Assembly: GCA_002409595.1 (NCBI GenBank)
Contig: DHNQ01000008.1
Coordinates: forward strand, 7,600-71,599
Reading direction: 5' to 3'
Origin: Dysgonomonas sp. UBA5412
GTDB taxonomy: Bacteria > Bacteroidota > Bacteroidia > Bacteroidales > Dysgonomonadaceae
DNA length: 64,000 nt
A program made the translations under genes and the position numbers. Shown here in pieces: positions 1 to 8,919 of the stretch. Each line of letters opens with the position of its first letter. Position 1 is the stretch's first letter. Under the pieces are notes generated by a model that was given only the letters and a program-made list of their open reading frames with translations, made no database searches and was not told where the DNA came from.

Positions 1-1229
1 GCATCATCGACCACAATACCAATGGAAAGCACTAACCCCAAAAGAGTAAGCATATTGAGAGAGAATCCCATTATCAACATAAAGCCAAATGTACCAATCA
101 AAGATATGGGTACTGCGACAATAGGAATAATGGATGCTCGCCAGTTTTGAAGAGAAAGAAAGACCACTATTATTACTAAAGCTAGGGCTTCGAAAAGTGT
201 TTTATAAACTTCATGTATAGACTCGTTTATATATTCTGTCATATCGAAAGGAATACGATAATCGAGCCCTTCGGGAAAGTCCTGTTTAATTTGCACCATT
301 GCAGCTTTTACATCATGGGCTACTTCCATCGCATTTGCTCCGGGAAGCATATAGATACTAAGCATGGTGGCATATTTACCATTCAATCCACTTTCTGTAT
401 TATAGGATGATGCTTCTAATGATACACGGGCAACATCGCGCATACGGATAAATGATCCGTCATTATCAGCTTTTACTACAATATCTTCAAATTGACTAAC
501 TGTCGAAAGACGACCTTGTGCTGTAATAGGCATTGCCACATCAACATCGATGATTGGCTGTTTTCCTAATTCGCCTGCTGCCGACTCTCGATTCTGATCT
601 TTAAGCGCATTTTGCAAATCTTTAACAGTCAAACCAAAACTGGCAAGTCTATCGGGATATACCCAAATTTGCATCCCATAATAGCGACTACCGACGTTAG
701 ATACACGCCCGACACCGGGAATACGTCTGATAACATCCAAAATATTGATGGTGGCATAGTTACTCAGATATATTTCATCGTATTTGGGGTCGTCTGAGGT
801 CAGAGCAATTGTCATCAACTGTCCGGGAGCTTCTTTTTCCACAGAAATACCACTTTGTAGAACTTCTGCCGGTAAACGGCTTTCAGCCAATTTTACTCTA
901 TTCTGAATTTCTACTGCTGCCAGATCGGCATTTGTACCGACATCGAAAGTAACGGTAATGGAAAGCCCGCCGGAATTAGAGCTGCTAGATTCCATATAAA
1001 TCATGCCGGGAGTACCATTCAACTCTTGCTCGATGGGAGTAGCTACTGCCTGAGAAACGGTTGTTGCATTTGCTCCGGGATATGATGCACTAATCTTTAC
1101 AACAGGTGGCGTAATCTGCGGATATTGCTCTATGGGTAATAATGCTAACCCTATAATACCTAGAATTACAATCAATAAGGAAAGAACCGTTGATAGAACG
1201 GGTCTGTCTATAAAAAATCCGGACTTCAT
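1..1229 (-). CDS. RND efflux transporter, AcrB/MexB type (partial, N-terminal 409 residues)
   Basis: Inner-membrane pump subunit of a tripartite drug/solute efflux system, driven by proton influx. The gene runs off the left edge, so only the N-terminal part is present. It begins MKSGFFIDRPVLSTVL and has TM1, a porter region with the family phrase TPIEQELNGTPGM, then the TM2-TM4 block. The last readable codons give Val-Val-Asp-Asp-Ala; the Asp pair (residues 408-409) corresponds to the proton-relay aspartates of TM4 in AcrB. Its ATG shares one base with the stop of the adaptor gene upstream (TAATG), so translation is probably coupled. The substrate cannot be read from the sequence, and the outer-membrane channel would lie beyond the edge. 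Confidence 0.93.
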   Translation of the reverse strand, partial: MKSGFFIDRPVLSTVLSLLIVILGIIGLALLPIEQYPQITPPVVKISASYPGANATTVSQAVATPIEQELNGTPGMIYMESSSSNSGGLSITVTFDVGTNADLAAVEIQNRVKLAESRLPAEVLQSGISVEKEAPGQLMTIALTSDDPKYDEIYLSNYATINILDVIRRIPGVGRVSNVGSRYYGMQIWVYPDRLASFGLTVKDLQNALKDQNRESAAGELGKQPIIDVDVAMPITAQGRLSTVSQFEDIVVKADNDGSFIRMRDVARVSLEASSYNTESGLNGKYATMLSIYMLPGANAMEVAHDVKAAMVQIKQDFPEGLDYRIPFDMTEYINESIHEVYKTLFEALALVIIVVFLSLQNWRASIIPIVAVPISLIGTFGFMLIMGFSLNMLTLLGLVLSIGIVVDD

Positions 1230-2395
1230 TATTTATCCTCCTTTTTTACTTCTTGACTCTTTTCTTCATCCAAGATGGCCTGCATCTCTGCATGTGTTCG
1301 AGGTATTGCTTTCTGCCCATGAGTGAGTTTCTGATAGCCCTCTACTACGATATTTTCTTTTGCAGACAGTCCTCTGGTAACCACGATTTTATTATCTTGT
1401 TCAGGACCTGTTTCTACATATCGCTTTTCAACTACATTGTCAGGACGGATAACAAAGATGAAAGCACCTCCTTTTTCTATTGAGATAGCTTTTCTAGGCA
1501 CAACAACAACATTTTCTAACACATCAAGTAAAAGTTTAACACGTGTAAACTGTCCGGGCAAAAGCACTTGATTCGGATTCGGAAGTTCGGCGCGCACACC
1601 AAATGTACCTGTCTTAGGATCTACTTGCGGAGAGGCGAAATCGACAACTCCTTTTTCACTATAAACAGAGTTATCTGCAAGGGTAACTATTACGGTAGGT
1701 TGCCATGAACGGGTAGTATCAAGCTCTCCTAAATGCACATTCCGGCGTTGGCTACGAAGATAATCTAATGATGTTAATTTAAAATCGACCAGTACAGTAT
1801 CGCGTTTTACAACTGTGGCTAAGAGTGATTTTGAGTTACCGACAAGGGTACCTATATCAACATATCTCTCACTGATATAACCCGATAAGGGAGAACGCAC
1901 TACGGTATAGCCCAATTCAAGTTTTGCCTGTTCCAAATCGGCTTTACTCATAGCAACATCGGCTTTCGACATATTTAATGCTGCACGAGCATTGTCTAAG
2001 TCGAGCCTACTAGCTGCATTCTGATTATACAAAGGTTCGATACGAGCCAAATCACTTTCAGCTTTCTGAGCCTGAGCTTCATCTCTTTTGAGTTGTGCTT
2101 CGGCCTTTTCTACTTTGGCTTTGTATAATTTATCATTGATATAAAAGAGGGGTTCATTAGCCTCAACTTTTTTCCCTTCACTAAATGTCATCCGTTCGAG
2201 AAAGCCTTCTACACGGGCGTGGATCTCAACATTACGGGATGCTCTTATCATCCCAACATATTCGCCGTATATTTCAATATTATCAACTCTGGCAGGTTCT
2301 ACTTCTACGATAGGGGGATTTTCTACTGTTTTTTTACAAGCGTTCAAAAGAACACAAAATAGACAAAAAATAGAAATACATTTTACACTGTTCAT
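1229..2395 (-). CDS. RND efflux periplasmic adaptor (membrane fusion protein), lipoprotein
   Basis: Periplasmic adaptor of the AcrA/MexA (HlyD) family that links the pump to an outer-membrane channel. The 388 residues start with a lipoprotein signal (LLNACKK, lipidated Cys about residue 20). A biotinyl-lipoyl half-motif follows (about 50-80), then an alpha-helical hairpin rich in Ala/Glu/Lys (about 80-160), the second lipoyl half with SPLSGYISERYVD, a beta-barrel region and a membrane-proximal domain. The C-terminal tail is charged. It is the first gene of a two-gene operon with the RND pump and overlaps it by one base. Length is normal for the family. Confidence 0.93.
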   Translation of the reverse strand: MNSVKCISIFCLFCVLLNACKKTVENPPIVEVEPARVDNIEIYGEYVGMIRASRNVEIHARVEGFLERMTFSEGKKVEANEPLFYINDKLYKAKVEKAEAQLKRDEAQAQKAESDLARIEPLYNQNAASRLDLDNARAALNMSKADVAMSKADLEQAKLELGYTVVRSPLSGYISERYVDIGTLVGNSKSLLATVVKRDTVLVDFKLTSLDYLRSQRRNVHLGELDTTRSWQPTVIVTLADNSVYSEKGVVDFASPQVDPKTGTFGVRAELPNPNQVLLPGQFTRVKLLLDVLENVVVVPRKAISIEKGGAFIFVIRPDNVVEKRYVETGPEQDNKIVVTRGLSAKENIVVEGYQKLTHGQKAIPRTHAEMQAILDEEKSQEVKKEDK

Positions 2396-2418
2396 ATATT
2401 ATATTTTGTAGTATAGTA

Positions 2419-2444
2419 CAAAGGATTTATCTTTTCCTTGTCAA
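2419..2444 (-). promoter_or_regulatory. Possible promoter of the efflux operon
   Basis: On the minus strand, ATCCTTTG (2426-2419) resembles the Bacteroidota -7 element TAnnTTTG with mismatches in the first two bases. TTGACA lies 12 nt further upstream. It sits about 25 nt before the adaptor start. The spacing to TTGACA is not canonical, so this is a weak call. Confidence 0.3.
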
Positions 2445-2651
2445 GGGTTTGAATATTCTAAAAAAAGAACTGACAGCATTTAGTTCTTATAGATAACGTC
2501 TTTTCTGGATAATTGTTTTAGTCTCAATTATATTATGAATACAAAAATACTGATTATCTATTGATTTATAATAGAAATGTTAAATAAATAATTACAAAAG
2601 GATACTTAGTGTATCGAAAAATCAAGAATAAACAGATAAGCTAAACTTATT

Positions 2652-2665
2652 TGCAATCGTTTGCA
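2652..2665. promoter_or_regulatory. LacI-type operator, copy 1 (upstream of susC)
   Basis: TGCAATCGTTTGCA is a 14-bp near-palindrome (6 of 7 base pairs match) with the central CG typical of LacI-family operators. It lies 55 nt upstream of the -7-like box at 2721-2728, that is about -73 from the predicted start. An identical 14-mer occurs at 8820-8833 at almost the same distance from the next promoter. The position suggests activation rather than roadblock repression. No LacI-family gene is in the window. Confidence 0.65.
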
Positions 2666-2720
2666 TAACAAAAAATAACCTTTTAGTAATAATTATGTAA
2701 GAATAAACGTGCGGACTCCT

Positions 2721-2728
2721 CATATTTG
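2721..2728 (+). promoter_or_regulatory. Predicted -7 element of the susCDE operon
   Basis: CATATTTG matches TAnnTTTG except for the first base. No good -33 TTTG is visible, which fits a promoter needing an activator. It predicts a 5' leader of about 155 nt before susC. The rest of 2396-2888 holds no credible gene. Confidence 0.4.
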
Positions 2729-2888
2729 TATTATAATAAATCTAAAAATATCACGAAGTACGAATCCTAAATCTAGCTTTTATAACTTATATGAAGTAGA
2801 TAATAAATCTGCCATGTAAAAATATACCAGTCCAAGCAAATAGAATAAATTCAATATTAATCAATAGTTAATCCTTAATATTATTCAC

Positions 2889-5800
2889 ATGAAAAGAAAG
2901 AGTAAGAACAGGTGTACAAAGATGTTCCTGATTATGCTATTAGGAATATTCACTTTGTCAACAAGTATGTATGCCCAGAGTGGAACTATTACAGTAAAAG
3001 GAAATGTCAAAGATAATAACAACGAGCCGGTAATCAGTGGAAGCGTTGTTGTTAAAGGCACAACAACCGGAACTGTAACTGATCTGGATGGAAATTTTGA
3101 AATTAAAGCTCCGACAAACGGGACTTTGGTATTCTCATACATAGGTTTTATTCCACAAGAAATACCGATAGATGGAAAAACATTTATTTCTGTCACGCTA
3201 TCTGAAGATGCAGAGCTACTGGATGAAGTAGTTGTTATCGGTTACGGTAGTGTAAAGAAAGAAGACCTGACTGGTGCTGTCACAACTATTTCGGCTAATT
3301 CATTAGCTAAAGGCATGGCAACGTCAGCTTCTGATCTACTTGTAGGAAAAGCTCCGGGTGTGAGTGTTATCAGCGATGGTGGTGCTCCGGGAGCAAGTAC
3401 AACAATCCGCATACGTGGTGGTTCGTCCATGTCTGCCAGCAACGACCCTCTGATAGTAATAGATGGTGTACCGGTAGATAATAGTACCGGCATCAAAGGG
3501 ATGTCTAATCCGCTATCTACAATCAACCCTAGCGATATTGAAAGTTTTACCGTACTTAAAGATGCCTCGGCAACTGCCATTTATGGATCACGTGCCTCAA
3601 ACGGAGTAATTATAATTACTACTAAAAAAGGAACTTTGGGCAGTAAAGCCAAAGTAAGTTATAATGGAACATTCTCGGTAAGCACAAAAACCGGAACTGT
3701 GGATGTGATGGGAGCTGACGAGTTTCGTCAGTTTGTAAATGATATGTATGGTAGCGAAAGTGATCAATATGCTGCTTTAGGATCGGTAAAAACAAACTGG
3801 CAGGATCAAATATTCAGAACATCATTCAGTACCGACCATAATATAGGAGTTTCGGGTGCTGCGGGCATAGTTCCTTACAGAGTATCTTTAGGATATACAA
3901 ATGAAAACGGTATATTAAAAACTTCGAATCTTGAACGTTGGACAGGTGCAATCAATCTGAATCCTAAGTTTTTCAACAATATGTTGAGTGTGCAATTTAA
4001 TGTAAAGGGTATATATAACACAAACAGATTTGTCAACACCGGAGCAATAGGTGCTGCTACCGAATTTGATCCTACCCAACCGGTATATATGCCAAATTAT
4101 CAAGCGGGAGATCCAGGAAACGGATATTATTTGTCATTGAAGGCTGATGGTAAAACTCCTATCGACATAGGTTTGAGTAACCCGGTAGATGCTCTTGAAT
4201 CAAGACACAACACTTCGAGAGTAAAAAGAAGTATTGGAAATGTACAATTCGATTATAAGTTCCATTTTTTGCCCGATTTGCGCGCCAACCTTAATCTTGG
4301 ATATGATTATTCAAATAGTTTGGAATGGAATAATGTAGATGACAACTCGGTACAATCATGGGTTACAGGTAGATTTAAATCAGGATTTGGCGAAAATGAA
4401 ACCTATTCGCAAGAAAAGAAAAATTATCTGATGGACTTCTATCTAAATTATGCAAAAGAATTGAACAAACATCGCTTTGATGTGATGGGTGGTTACTCTT
4501 GGCAAAAATTTTATAGATACGACTCTACCAAATATCCATATTCACAAGATATGCAGAGAGAAAAAGGAGAAATGTACTATACAGAAGGTAAAAGCTATGC
4601 TTCCGAAAACTATTTGATCTCTTTCTTCGGACGTGTAAATTATACTTTCGACAACCGCTATTTGTTTACTTTCACTCTCCGTGACGATGGCTCTTCTCGC
4701 TTTGCCAAAGGCAACCGTTGGGGATTGTTCCCTTCCGCAGCATTGGCTTGGAGAATATCGGAAGAAGGATTTATGAAAAATCAAAACCTTATGTCTGATC
4801 TGAAATTTCGCTTAGGCTATGGTGTTACAGGACAACAAAATCTTCCGGATGCCGATGGCAGACCTAATAATTATCCATATATGGCTAAATATATGTATAG
4901 TAAGGGTGGAGCAAATTATTATTGGGGCGATGAAAGAATACAGCTTTTGCGTCCAAGTGCATACGACAGAGATTTGAAATGGGAAGAAACTACAACTTAT
5001 AATGCCGGTTTAGATTTTGGATTTTTAGGCAATCGCATTTCAGGAAATGTAGATGTATATTACCGAAAAACAAAAGATTTGATAAACAATATATTCATTG
5101 CAGCAGGAACAAACTTCAGCAATCAGTTATTGACAAATCAAGGCGAATTGACTAATAAGGGTATAGAATTGAACCTTACCGGACATGTCATCGAAAGTAA
5201 AGACCTGAATTGGACTCTTGGATATAATATTTCTTACAATAAGAATGAAATCACAAAAATGCTTGATTTCGACAATCCTAACTATAAAGGAATTATTCAT
5301 GGTGGGATAACCGGAGGAACTGGAAACAATGTATTGATACACGCCTTAAATAGTCCATTCAATTCATTCTATGTATATGAACAAATATATAATGAAGATG
5401 GCAGACCGATTGAGGGTGCATATGTAGATCAAAACAAAGATGGAGTTATAGACACAGACGATCTGATCACATACAAGAAGTCTGCGCCGGATGTCTTCAT
5501 GGGATTATCTTCTCAACTAACTTATAAAAACTGGGATTTTAACTTCGCCATACGTGCAAGCATCGGCAATTATGCATATAATAATGTTCAATCTAACAGA
5601 GAGGCATACGGAGGTTCATCGCTGCTAGATCCAACCGGATTTTTGAAAAACAGAGTTACATCTGCTCGTTACACAAACTTCAAGAGTCCGCAATACCTAT
5701 CAAGCTATTATGTACAAAATGCGTCTTTCGTAAGAATGGATAATATATCGCTTGGATACACTTTCCAAAATGTAGCAAAAGGTTTGAGTTCAATGCGCAT

Positions 5801-5936
5801 ATATGGAACTGTTCAGAATCCATTTGTTATTACTAAATATGACGGACTTGACCCTGAATTCAACAACGAAGGTATTGACAATAATATCTACCCTCGTCCT
5901 CGTATATTTATGTTGGGACTAAACATGAACTTTTAA
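2889..5936 (+). CDS. susC: SusC/RagA-type TonB-dependent outer-membrane glycan importer
   Basis: Outer-membrane barrel that imports oligosaccharides using TonB energy, capped by its SusD partner. The 1015 residues have a signal peptide ending near MYAQ (about 30), a carboxypeptidase-regulatory-like beta-sandwich (about 33-108), the SusC signature LLDEVVVIGYG (about 110-120) with the adjoining plug (GAPGASTTIRIRGG, then a region ending TTKKG), and a 22-strand barrel ending in Phe. It is the first gene of a susC-susD-susE operon, 20 nt from susD. The SusE neighbour and the GH97 enzyme suggest an alpha-glucan such as starch or maltooligosaccharide; that substrate is inferred. ATG follows a long AT-rich leader with no Shine-Dalgarno site. 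Confidence 0.95.
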   Translation: MKRKSKNRCTKMFLIMLLGIFTLSTSMYAQSGTITVKGNVKDNNNEPVISGSVVVKGTTTGTVTDLDGNFEIKAPTNGTLVFSYIGFIPQEIPIDGKTFISVTLSEDAELLDEVVVIGYGSVKKEDLTGAVTTISANSLAKGMATSASDLLVGKAPGVSVISDGGAPGASTTIRIRGGSSMSASNDPLIVIDGVPVDNSTGIKGMSNPLSTINPSDIESFTVLKDASATAIYGSRASNGVIIITTKKGTLGSKAKVSYNGTFSVSTKTGTVDVMGADEFRQFVNDMYGSESDQYAALGSVKTNWQDQIFRTSFSTDHNIGVSGAAGIVPYRVSLGYTNENGILKTSNLERWTGAINLNPKFFNNMLSVQFNVKGIYNTNRFVNTGAIGAATEFDPTQPVYMPNYQAGDPGNGYYLSLKADGKTPIDIGLSNPVDALESRHNTSRVKRSIGNVQFDYKFHFLPDLRANLNLGYDYSNSLEWNNVDDNSVQSWVTGRFKSGFGENETYSQEKKNYLMDFYLNYAKELNKHRFDVMGGYSWQKFYRYDSTKYPYSQDMQREKGEMYYTEGKSYASENYLISFFGRVNYTFDNRYLFTFTLRDDGSSRFAKGNRWGLFPSAALAWRISEEGFMKNQNLMSDLKFRLGYGVTGQQNLPDADGRPNNYPYMAKYMYSKGGANYYWGDERIQLLRPSAYDRDLKWEETTTYNAGLDFGFLGNRISGNVDVYYRKTKDLINNIFIAAGTNFSNQLLTNQGELTNKGIELNLTGHVIESKDLNWTLGYNISYNKNEITKMLDFDNPNYKGIIHGGITGGTGNNVLIHALNSPFNSFYVYEQIYNEDGRPIEGAYVDQNKDGVIDTDDLITYKKSAPDVFMGLSSQLTYKNWDFNFAIRASIGNYAYNNVQSNREAYGGSSLLDPTGFLKNRVTSARYTNFKSPQYLSSYYVQNASFVRMDNISLGYTFQNVAKGLSSMRIYGTVQNPFVITKYDGLDPEFNNEGIDNNIYPRPRIFMLGLNMNF

Positions 5937-5956
5937 CCCTCGAAAAACAAAAGAGT

Positions 5957-7579
5957 ATGAAAACATTAAAATATAAATTCTTGACATTAACAATGCTGCT
6001 TGGTTTAGCTGCATTCTGTACCTCTTGTCTCGATGATTTAGATACTTTGCCTATTGATAAAACCGAACTTGTAGACGAAACCGTATTTGGAAAAGACCTC
6101 GGAGCATACAAATCTAGTCTGGCAAAGATATATGCAGGTTATGCCATATCCGGAAATGAAGGAGGTGATGGCGAATCCGATGTTGCAGGAGTAGACGGAG
6201 GTAGTCAGGCTTCATTCCTCCGCGCCCTATGGAACTTACAACAATTGCCAACAGACGAGGCACATTGCTGTTGGAATGACGTTGGGATTGATAGATTCAA
6301 TTATTTGAATTGGAATTCAGGAAACGTGTTCATAAAAGGGATTTATTACCGTCTTTACTATCAGGTAAACTTAGCAAATGAATTTCTACGTGAAACATCT
6401 GATGCCAAGCTTTCCGAAAGAGGTGTAGACAGCAATGTAAAAGCCGAGATAACTATATACAGAGCCGATGCTCGTTTTCTTAGAGCTTTAGCATACTATT
6501 ATCTGTTGGATATGTTCCGTAACGTTCCGTTTGTCACAGAAGAAAGCAAGATCGGTAAAGATGCAGCACAACAGATCATGGCAAAAGACCTATTCGATTA
6601 TATAGAAAAAGAATTGATAGAGTGTGAAGCTGATCTAACCTCTCCATTTGTTGGATACGACAGTAAAAATTATGGACGAGCAACAAAAGCAGCCGCATGG
6701 TCTTTACTTTCGCGTCTATACTTGAATGCCGAAACATACATAGGTACAGCCAAGTATACAGAAAGCATCACATATAGCAACAAAGTTTTATCCGTAGGAT
6801 ATGAGTTGGAATCTGTATATGAAGATATGTTTAAAGCTGACAACGGAAACTCTCGTGAAATGATCTTCCCTATCAGATACGAAGGCGAAAACACCCAAAC
6901 ATGGGGAGGTATGACTTTCCTTCTATGTAGCACCGTACCGTCTTCGTTGCAAGAAAGCATCAATACGCAAGGAGCTTGGCAAGGAAACCGAGCTAGAGTA
7001 TCATTGCAAAACATATTTAAGAAAGAAAATAGTTTTGATACAGATGCTCGTTACTCAATGTTAAAACCTGAATTATCCGAAAACATTGATATACTCGATC
7101 CTGCTAAATATAAAGACGGTATCCCGGTTGTTAAATATTCGAATATGAATAAAAACGGGTCTAAGCCGGCAAGTAACATTGCATACACCGACTTTCCTTT
7201 ATTCCGTTTGGGTGAAATATACTTAAACTATGCAGAAGCTGTACTTCGTGGGGGAACGGGAGGAAGCTCAGCAACAGCATTGACTTTGATCAACGATTTG
7301 CGTAAACGTGCATATAAAAACAGCACAGCTGCTACTCTTGCCGGCAAAGACCTTACTCTTGATTTTATACTAGACGAGAGAAGTCGCGAATTATTTTTCG
7401 AAGCCCAACGTCGTACAGATTTGGTACGCTTCAAGAAATTGACTACAAATTCGTATATCTGGCAGTGGAAAGGCGGATCATTTAATGGAAATTCAGTCGA
7501 TGATAAATTTAATGTTTATCCGATACCTGCCGATGATATAGGTTCAAACCCAAATTTGAGTCAATATCCGGGTTATTAA
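5957..7579 (+). CDS. susD: SusD/RagB-family surface glycan-binding lipoprotein
   Basis: Cell-surface lipoprotein forming the lid of the SusC transporter and presenting glycan to it. The 540 residues have a lipobox ending in FCTSC (Cys 24) and the SusD helical TPR scaffold. Recognisable stretches are RADARFLRALAYYYLLDMF in the N-terminal half and FPLFRLGEIYLNYAEA with LDERSRELFFEAQRRTDLVRF in the C-terminal half. The protein ends with YPIPADDIGSNPNLSQ(Y)PGY, as usual for the family. It lies between susC (20 nt) and susE (35 nt) and must share their transcript. Confidence 0.95.
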   Translation: MKTLKYKFLTLTMLLGLAAFCTSCLDDLDTLPIDKTELVDETVFGKDLGAYKSSLAKIYAGYAISGNEGGDGESDVAGVDGGSQASFLRALWNLQQLPTDEAHCCWNDVGIDRFNYLNWNSGNVFIKGIYYRLYYQVNLANEFLRETSDAKLSERGVDSNVKAEITIYRADARFLRALAYYYLLDMFRNVPFVTEESKIGKDAAQQIMAKDLFDYIEKELIECEADLTSPFVGYDSKNYGRATKAAAWSLLSRLYLNAETYIGTAKYTESITYSNKVLSVGYELESVYEDMFKADNGNSREMIFPIRYEGENTQTWGGMTFLLCSTVPSSLQESINTQGAWQGNRARVSLQNIFKKENSFDTDARYSMLKPELSENIDILDPAKYKDGIPVVKYSNMNKNGSKPASNIAYTDFPLFRLGEIYLNYAEAVLRGGTGGSSATALTLINDLRKRAYKNSTAATLAGKDLTLDFILDERSRELFFEAQRRTDLVRFKKLTTNSYIWQWKGGSFNGNSVDDKFNVYPIPADDIGSNPNLSQYPGY

Positions 7580-7614
7580 TCGAAATGTTGCATTAAATCA
7601 GAATATATCAAATT

Positions 7615-8724
7615 ATGAAAAAACTAAATATATTTTCAATCCTGATTTTCTCTCTACTTGCTTTTATGGCTTGTACAGACGAAAGCGATCACATAAAGCT
7701 GGATAATAGTGGCAGCTTTGACAAACCAATATTGGAGCAAAAAGTATTACAAGATTTTGTTATAGAAGACAATACAAATCTTTCAGACTCTATCGGATAT
7801 TGGAAATGGAACGCAGCAAATTTTAATGTGCAATCTCCGGCTGCATATAATATTCAGGTGGACACTACCGCATCATTCAATACGGCAACCAGCGTAGCTA
7901 CAACAGCCAATACTTATATGCAATTGACTTATGACATTTTGAATAAAACTGCATTGAGATTTGTTAGTGGAGCAGAAAAGATCACATTATACTTCAGAGT
8001 AAAAGCAAGTTTGGGTACAGCAGAAGCCGACCCCATATTATATTCAGACACTCAGAAGATTACATTTACTTGCCGTCCGTCTATCAAATCTGTATTGTAT
8101 ATTGTAGGTAATGGGCTTGTAGGCTGGACGATTGATAGAGAAAAGATAGGTGAAGACTTACAGCTTTTCTTTGCGGACAACAGCAATGATGCTGATGCCA
8201 AATATACATATACAGGAACATTCAACAACGGAGAATTAAAATTCCCTACCGAAGCAGGAGTTTGGGCTAGTACTTATGCTTATGAAGGAGGAAAATTATC
8301 GCCTAACAATGTCGGAGGAAACTTTGCTACGGGTGCAGAAGGATTATATACTCTATCCGTAGACTTAAAAACTCTCGATATTACATTTGAGAAATACACA
8401 GAGGAGGTAAAAACGTACACTCAAATGGAAGCAATTGGCGATGCTCTGAATGGATGGGGTGACGGTGAAGGAATAAAGATGAAGAATGTGGCAACACACG
8501 TATGGATTGCTTACCCTATAAAAGTAAAAGCAGGAGGCTTTAAATTTAAGGCAGATAATAATTGGGATCTATCTTGGGGTGCAATCAGCGAGACTCAGCC
8601 TGAGTTACCTTTTGGTAAAATCGGTGATAAAAACATAAATATAGAGGATGCAGGAGATTATTTTATTGCATTTAATAGTTTATCTGGAAATTACATCGTT
8701 ATACCGGTTAAAAGTTTGAAATAA
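7615..8724 (+). CDS. susE: SusE-like outer-membrane starch-binding lipoprotein
   Basis: Surface lipoprotein that probably holds alpha-glucan near the SusCD complex. The 369 residues start with a lipobox (LLAFMACTDE, Cys about 20). An Ig-like SusE N-terminal domain follows (about 25-150, ending in a TCRP segment). Two carbohydrate-binding modules come next: YIVGNGLVGW at about 160 and MEAIGDALNGWGDG at about 275. Both have the aromatic Gly-Trp pattern of SusE/SusF starch-binding modules. It closes the operon and is followed by a strong terminator. SusF is absent. SusE assignment is by domain layout; paralogues bind other glycans. Confidence 0.85.
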   Translation: MKKLNIFSILIFSLLAFMACTDESDHIKLDNSGSFDKPILEQKVLQDFVIEDNTNLSDSIGYWKWNAANFNVQSPAAYNIQVDTTASFNTATSVATTANTYMQLTYDILNKTALRFVSGAEKITLYFRVKASLGTAEADPILYSDTQKITFTCRPSIKSVLYIVGNGLVGWTIDREKIGEDLQLFFADNSNDADAKYTYTGTFNNGELKFPTEAGVWASTYAYEGGKLSPNNVGGNFATGAEGLYTLSVDLKTLDITFEKYTEEVKTYTQMEAIGDALNGWGDGEGIKMKNVATHVWIAYPIKVKAGGFKFKADNNWDLSWGAISETQPELPFGKIGDKNINIEDAGDYFIAFNSLSGNYIVIPVKSLK

Positions 8725-8748
8725 TAACATACATTTTATATTAAAATA

Positions 8749-8785
8749 AAAAAGCGGAGTGGCATTTAGACACTCCGCTTTTTCG
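8749..8785 (+). terminator. Terminator of susCDE
   Basis: A 10-bp stem (AAGCGGAGTG at 8752-8761 with CACTCCGCTT at 8771-8780) has a 9-nt loop and is followed by a T run. It separates the susCDE transcript from the GH97 gene. Confidence 0.9.
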
Positions 8786-8819
8786 TTTTCCGAACAAGCT
8801 TATACTTATGAATCCATGC

Positions 8820-8833
8820 TGCAATCGTTTGCA
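8820..8833. promoter_or_regulatory. LacI-type operator, copy 2 (upstream of the GH97 gene)
   Basis: The 14 bp are identical to the site at 2652-2665 (TGCAATCGTTTGCA). This copy lies 54 nt upstream of the -7-like box at 8888-8895, so its centre is at about -73. The flanking bases differ between the copies, so conservation is confined to the operator. Confidence 0.65.
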
Positions 8834-8887
8834 AGTAAATTGTTACTGTTTATACATGATACTCCCCTAGAATCGAAAGAAAGATTG

Positions 8888-8895
8888 TTCCTTTG
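8888..8895 (+). promoter_or_regulatory. Predicted -7 element of the GH97 gene
   Basis: TTCCTTTG resembles TAnnTTTG with one mismatch. The predicted start at about 8899 leaves a leader of roughly 20 nt before the ATG at 8920. This rules against the TTG at 8893, which would be upstream of the transcript. Confidence 0.5.
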
Positions 8896-8919
8896 TATTG
8901 TAAAAATTATAATAGAATC

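Noticed and set aside
2419..2444. sigma70-like TTGACA/TATAAT promoter for the efflux operon
   Set aside because: TTGACA is present, but the spacing to any -10-like hexamer is wrong for a sigma70 promoter of the E. coli type; the Bacteroidota element is listed only as a weak call.
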